The notes under the pieces were generated by a model. The model had not been told where the DNA came from. It saw only the letters and a program-made list of their open reading frames with translations, and did not search any database. From Pyrinomonadaceae bacterium (GTDB lineage Bacteria > Acidobacteriota > Blastocatellia > Pyrinomonadales > Pyrinomonadaceae), in the NCBI GenBank assembly GCA_013812565.1, contig JACCTF010000214.1:1-7158 (forward strand): a stretch of DNA of 7,158 nt. Reading direction: 5' to 3'. Both the position numbers and the translations under genes were made by a program. Position 1 is the first letter of the stretch, and every line of letters starts with the position of its first letter. Shown piece after piece: positions 6,375 to 7,158 of this stretch.

Positions 6375-6725
6375 TTAGAAGCGACGATGATCCTTCTTGC
6401 GGATCTTGTAGGTGTAGATACCAGCACCTGCACCGCCCGTGATCGCGCCGATTGCCGCACCCTTCTTCCCGCCGATCAACCCGCCAAGAATAGCACCACC
6501 GGCCGCACCGCCCGCCGTAGTGATCTTGTCGCGGTGCTTTTGCCAGACAGAGCGATCATCACCATAGTAATCGTCGTAAGAGCGCCGCGAACGATCATAG
6601 CGGTTCTGCTGCTCGGCCGAATATGTTCGGTCACGGTAACGTTTGTTGCGTGTTTGCGCACCGGCCGGAAGTGCGGCGGCCATGAGCACAACTAAACAAA
6701 GGAAAGTAGCTAACAAGTTCTTCAT
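6375..6725 (-). CDS. Small exported glycine-zipper protein
   Basis: A 116-residue protein with a clear signal peptide (MKNLLATFLC, hydrophobic to about residue 20, cleavage likely after AGA at 23). No lipobox Cys is present at the cleavage point. The mature part has a charged, tyrosine-rich linker (about 25-68, many Arg, Asp, Tyr and Ser), then a glycine-zipper segment (72-103) with repeated GxxxG spacing, as in AGGAAGGAILGGLIGG, and a basic tail, KIRKKDHRRF. Glycine-zipper segments of this kind insert into or pack against membranes and occur in outer-membrane and stress-related proteins (family knowledge); the specific role is unknown. GGAGG at 6733-6737 precedes the ATG by 7 bases, which fixes the start. 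The gene is probably transcribed alone, with its promoter in the 205-base gap to the MFS gene. Confidence 0.8.
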   Translation of the reverse strand: MKNLLATFLCLVVLMAAALPAGAQTRNKRYRDRTYSAEQQNRYDRSRRSYDDYYGDDRSVWQKHRDKITTAGGAAGGAILGGLIGGKKGAAIGAITGGAGAGIYTYKIRKKDHRRF

Positions 6726-6930
6726 AACTGATCCTCCATTCTTAGTCTTGGCTTAAAGCAACGAGCATGCCACTGTCCTTCTCATAACGAGTGGAAGCCG
6801 AAGGATGCGTTATTAGGGACTTTGATTGAAGCTTTATAAAGTGTAAGTTGAAGGGGAGAACATTAGAGGTAAGGACAAGAGCTACCTTTTGGTGTGGGAA
6901 ATAGTCGTTGTCATGAAGCTTTTGGTATGT
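6726..6930. other. Intergenic region upstream of the glycine-zipper gene
   Basis: No gene is seen on either strand. Apart from the ribosome binding site of the downstream gene, the only notable sequence is a 10-bp palindrome CTTTATAAAG (6832-6841). It contains a TATAAA that could be a minus-strand -10 element, but no good -35 box lies at the right distance. I see no convincing terminator for the MFS gene here. Confidence 0.4.
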
Positions 6931-7158
6931 TCATATGCGTTTCACCAAGCCGGTGTTAGTCGCCTCGGTATTACGCACAAGCACAAGGACGAGAATTATC
7001 CCGACAAGCGGTATCATGCTCGCCGCGATCAAGATCGGTTCGAAGGAATAACGATCAGAAATGTAGCCGATTAAATAGGTGGAAATAATTGTTCCTATCC
7101 CTGCGCCCGTGCCGCTCATTCCGCTCACCGTCGCAACGGATTCGCTCCTGTACAAGTC
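6931..7158 (-). CDS. MFS transporter, C-terminal 75 residues (5' end outside window)
   Basis: The frame is open to the window edge and ends at a TGA (6931-6933). It shows the last two transmembrane helices of a major facilitator protein, roughly [20 protein letters not shown] (7-26) running into TYLIGYISD, and then [20 protein letters not shown]. The [17 protein letters not shown] block resembles helix 11 of the anion:cation symporter subfamily (hexuronate, glucarate and galactonate transporters such as ExuT), where a conserved VxGxxGxGGxxG run occurs. A sugar-acid transporter is therefore likely, though the subfamily call rests on one short segment. The short tail [14 protein letters not shown] would be cytoplasmic. 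Confidence 0.75.
   Translation of the reverse strand, partial: DLYRSESVATVSGMSGTGAGIGTIISTYLIGYISDRYSFEPILIAASMIPLVGIILVLVLVRNTEATNTGLVKRI

Overview
The window looks like chromosomal DNA from a free-living Gram-negative bacterium of moderate GC content. The best guess is an Acidobacteriota-type genome (Blastocatellia-like), with Planctomycetota or a similar phylum as the alternative. This rests on the mix of genes: a soluble transhydrogenase, an exported DUF1349-like/TolB-type propeller protein, and a Tat-type Gfo/Idh/MocA oxidoreductase. It also rests on simple heptad and CACAGAG-type repeats between genes. It is an inference from gene style, because no marker gene is present.

Layout, left to right. 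(1) Positions 1-1023 carry the 3' part of a soluble pyridine nucleotide transhydrogenase gene (sthA). (2) A heptad-repeat palindrome (1024-1090) fills the gap to a diverged ROK-family sugar kinase-like gene (1111-2040). (3) The 398-base gap after it is not empty. It holds a short CACAGAGAG tandem repeat and, on the minus strand, an open 89-codon remnant of a DUF3037-family protein whose N-terminal part is missing (2140-2409). (4) A probable two-gene operon of exported proteins follows: a DUF1349-like plus six-repeat TolB-like propeller protein (2439-4022) and a VOC-fold protein with a signal peptide (4047-4586). (5) A 213-base gap, possibly with a short coding remnant, leads to a Gfo/Idh/MocA oxidoreductase with a twin-arginine N-terminus (4800-6158). 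(6) A strong hairpin terminator (6269-6307) separates the plus-strand genes from two minus-strand genes: a small exported glycine-zipper protein (6375-6725) and the C-terminal end of an MFS transporter (6931-7158, running off the window).

How the genes relate: the window mixes redox balance (SthA), possible sugar phosphorylation or sensing (ROK), oxidation of a sugar-like substrate in the periplasm (Gfo/Idh/MocA) and uptake of organic anions or sugar acids (MFS). A carbohydrate-handling neighbourhood is plausible, but the gaps and the strand switch mean that only the propeller-VOC pair looks co-transcribed. I see no phage, insertion sequence, CRISPR array, tRNA or rRNA. Nothing here clearly forms a new multi-gene system. 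The most notable items are the DUF3037 relic, the ROK protein with a lost nucleotide-binding signature, and the heptad hairpin.
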